Part shown: positions 32,496 to 34,248 of the stretch, in pieces
How positions within the stretch are numbered: position 1 is the stretch's first letter
How the letters are laid out: each line of letters opens with the position of its first letter
Source: Bacillota bacterium
GTDB lineage: Bacteria; Bacillota; Clostridia; Clostridiales; Clostridiaceae
NCBI GenBank assembly: GCA_021781745.1
Contig: JAJXWH010000053.1
Location: 1-34,248, forward strand
DNA: 34,248 bases
Direction of reading: 5' to 3'
Position numbers and translations under genes: made by a program
Notes under the pieces: model-generated
The model's input: the letters and a program-made list of their open reading frames with translations, nothing else
What the model was told of the DNA's origin: nothing
Database searches by the model: none

Positions 32496-33980
32496 TTATC
32501 GTGCTGGTTGTGCTACTGGTGGAGGTAGTTGAGGCGTTGCAGGCGAAGATTGTGTTGAATGCGATGCATTAACTTCTTGAGTTCCTTTTCTAATTACAAC
32601 TCCAACACTTGCATATGTATCATTTGATATAAGTTCACGATTTATCTCCACACCCTTCTCATAGGTAACTTGATACGACCTTGCCTTATATCCTGTTACC
32701 CCTGTACCATCCTTTTCCTCTTTTCCTACAGGTAAACTGCTATCAGGAACAACTTTAGTTTCAGGTTGTATAGTTTCTATAATTTCACTTACCATATCAT
32801 AAGTTCTTCCATTTAATGCACTAGGATCTCCATAAATATTGTAACTTAATACCTTTCCCGATGTAATCCCTTGAATATAAATCGGAAAATCATATGTATT
32901 TTTAAATTTGTAGTCTATATATCCATATGAGACTGTTGCATCAAGCCCAGGCTGTGCATATCCTACTGCCATGGAATGGTTTGTTCTTTCTAATGATCTC
33001 AAATTTGCTTTCATTGCTGCTCTATAAAGAGTTGTGGATACTTGACATATACCTCCGCCAATTCCCGGTTCAACCTTATTTCCTACATAAGTTCCTGCTT
33101 CTTGATATCCTCTTTCAACGGTTCTTGGTCCAACAACATCATTGAAGCTAAATACTTCACCTGGCATTACAATCGTTCCATTTACTACTGAAGTCGCTAT
33201 TTCAATATTATTGCATCTCCCTGGCGTAGATGTACTGTAATTTGTTGAAAATTTTCCCATCAACCCCTTTATTTTCGATAAATCTTCTTTAGTTATCTTA
33301 GGTTTTGTTGTTTCAACTTCAATTTCTACTTTATCATCAGAATTAAGGGTACCCTTTATGCTTTCCTTCAATTGCTTATCTAAAGTTTCCAAACTAACAG
33401 TTTGTCCTTCTGTCTCTGGCGTAATTGAGAAGTTATTTCCTTTTATAGTAATAGTTGCATTAGCAGCTGACTTGGTGGCATCGCTTTTTATCTTTTCTTC
33501 ATATGCTTTTAATTTTTCTTCATTATAAAAAAAACCTAATGGTATGTCATTCTTTTTACTTCCATCACTTTTTATATTCATATACTTTTTTAAAATACCG
33601 TTTTCTTTTCCAAAATCATAGGCATGTTCTACTGTGCCATTGATATCGTATTGAGGATTAATATTTGAATAAATAAGTTCATATTGTTTGTTGCCTATTA
33701 ATATAGATAACTTCTTCTTTTCTATAGCGGAATTAAATGATTCTGCAAGCTTATTTTGAGCCTCTTCCTTGGTCATACCTCCAAGATCCACTCCTTGCAC
33801 AGTTACTCCTGGATATATTTTATTATCCCAACTTTTGACAACTTTATTTATTGATAATAAATATACTGCAAACACAACGGCTCCTATTACTACTAGTCCA
33901 ACAATTCCAAAAATAATCTTCTTTTGCTTATTAGGCGCCCTTTTAGAAGCTCGTCTTCTTTTGACAGTCCGTTTTTCCAC
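32496..33980 (-). CDS. VanW/YoaR-like membrane-anchored surface protein
   Basis: A 494-residue protein with a basic cytoplasmic tail (1-20), one transmembrane segment (about 22-45) and the rest outside. Outside it shows a YoaR-type putative peptidoglycan-binding region (about 70-215, GVDLGGMTKEEAQNKL), the VanW domain (about 242-375, GEVFSFNDVVGPRTVERGY, GGGICQVSTTLYRAA, ERTNHSMAVGYAQPG), a G5-like domain (about 390-468) and a Pro-rich tail. VanW genes occur in some vancomycin clusters, but the domain's function is unknown, and no van ligase or two-component genes are here, so a general wall role is more likely. It starts with GTG: AAAGGAG lies 8 bases before it. An overlapping ATG is out of frame and opens only 13 codons. 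Confidence 0.85.
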   Translation of the reverse strand: MEKRTVKRRRASKRAPNKQKKIIFGIVGLVVIGAVVFAVYLLSINKVVKSWDNKIYPGVTVQGVDLGGMTKEEAQNKLAESFNSAIEKKKLSILIGNKQYELIYSNINPQYDINGTVEHAYDFGKENGILKKYMNIKSDGSKKNDIPLGFFYNEEKLKAYEEKIKSDATKSAANATITIKGNNFSITPETEGQTVSLETLDKQLKESIKGTLNSDDKVEIEVETTKPKITKEDLSKIKGLMGKFSTNYSTSTPGRCNNIEIATSVVNGTIVMPGEVFSFNDVVGPRTVERGYQEAGTYVGNKVEPGIGGGICQVSTTLYRAAMKANLRSLERTNHSMAVGYAQPGLDATVSYGYIDYKFKNTYDFPIYIQGITSGKVLSYNIYGDPSALNGRTYDMVSEIIETIQPETKVVPDSSLPVGKEEKDGTGVTGYKARSYQVTYEKGVEINRELISNDTYASVGVVIRKGTQEVNASHSTQSSPATPQLPPPVAQPAR

Positions 33981-34076
33981 TCATTATTCTCCTTTCTAAG
34001 AATTTGAAAGTATCCATTACTTTAATATAATATTGATTATATTTTACATTTTTGCAAAATTGTTATCAATGTTTCC

Positions 34077-34085
34077 ATTATATCA
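34077..34085 (-). promoter_or_regulatory. Extended -10 candidate for the VanW-family gene
   Basis: TG-A-TATAAT on the minus strand, about 97 bases upstream of the GTG start. No clear -35, as is common with extended -10 promoters. Confidence 0.45.
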
Positions 34086-34209
34086 TACTTCAACTTATAT
34101 ATGATAGTAGTATTATTTACTAGTTACTGTAAAAGAAATGTAGGCAAAAATATTTACTTTTTTTACATAATATAGAACTTGCTTTTTTACGCAAAGAATC
34201 CCAATTTTT

Positions 34210-34234
34210 CAAATAAATTTTTTAAATTTATTTG
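34210..34234. terminator. AT-only hairpin at the right edge
   Basis: Perfect 11-bp inverted repeat CAAATAAATTT / AAATTTATTTG with a TTT loop, followed by TTTAATTTT on plus. It could end a minus-strand gene beyond the right edge or be chance in AT-rich DNA. Confidence 0.3.
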
Positions 34235-34248
34235 TTTAATTTTATAAT

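Noticed and set aside
32496..33980. Vancomycin resistance locus, suggested by the VanW domain
   Set aside because: No D-Ala-D-Lac/Ser ligase, VanX/Y or VanRS genes are near; VanW/YoaR-like proteins are widespread in clostridia outside resistance clusters.

Overview
The window is AT-rich Firmicute DNA that reads as Clostridium sensu stricto. Pointers are strong GGAGG-type ribosome binding sites, several TTG/GTG starts, a SAM (S-box) riboswitch, CtsR and CggR control sites, and the clostridial glycolytic cluster. A solvent-forming species of the C. beijerinckii type is plausible, but this is an inference from gene content only. Nearly everything is on the minus strand; only a small CBS-domain gene and a secreted cell-wall-binding protein are on plus. 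No rRNA, tRNA, CRISPR array, transposase or phage gene was found.

Layout from left to right. 135-2729 clpB with a CtsR-type box over its promoter; 3004-3381 CBS protein; 3400-3655 a long hairpin element; 3745-6335 two tandem XRE-TPR regulators; 6596-8877 a small membrane-associated protein, an RNase H1-like protein and a DUF1232 protein; 9225-9428 a second hairpin element of the first family, lying between metQ and a strong terminator; 9471-11916 metQ-metI-metN (methionine ABC importer) behind a consensus promoter and a SAM riboswitch; 12367-15669 a large secreted double nucleotidase/phosphodiesterase; 15884-19202 smpB, rnr and secG; 19370-28769 eno, gpmI, tpiA, pgk, gap and cggR, interrupted between eno and gpmI by a cell-wall-binding protein and an atypical kinase; 29188-30579 rpoN (sigma-54); 30874-32192 degV-trmL; 32496-33980 a VanW/YoaR-like surface protein.

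The glycolytic block covers glyceraldehyde-3-phosphate to phosphoenolpyruvate. It is headed by the repressor CggR, whose two-half-site operator lies just upstream of a TTG start; an in-frame ATG inside the operator is a false start. eno is cut off from the block and has its own terminator. secG, rnr and smpB form the usual secretion / RNA decay / trans-translation neighbourhood.

The least-explained signal is non-coding. Two families of long imperfect palindromes lie just after stop codons. Family 1 (3400-3655, 9225-9428, possible remnant at 6889-6910) has left and right ends that differ in a conserved way, while the interiors are unrelated between copies yet palindromic in each. Family 2 (16449-16608, 32321-32376, terminal fragment at 15870-15883) is bounded by GGCACA/TGTGCC. 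Both look like small non-autonomous mobile hairpins.
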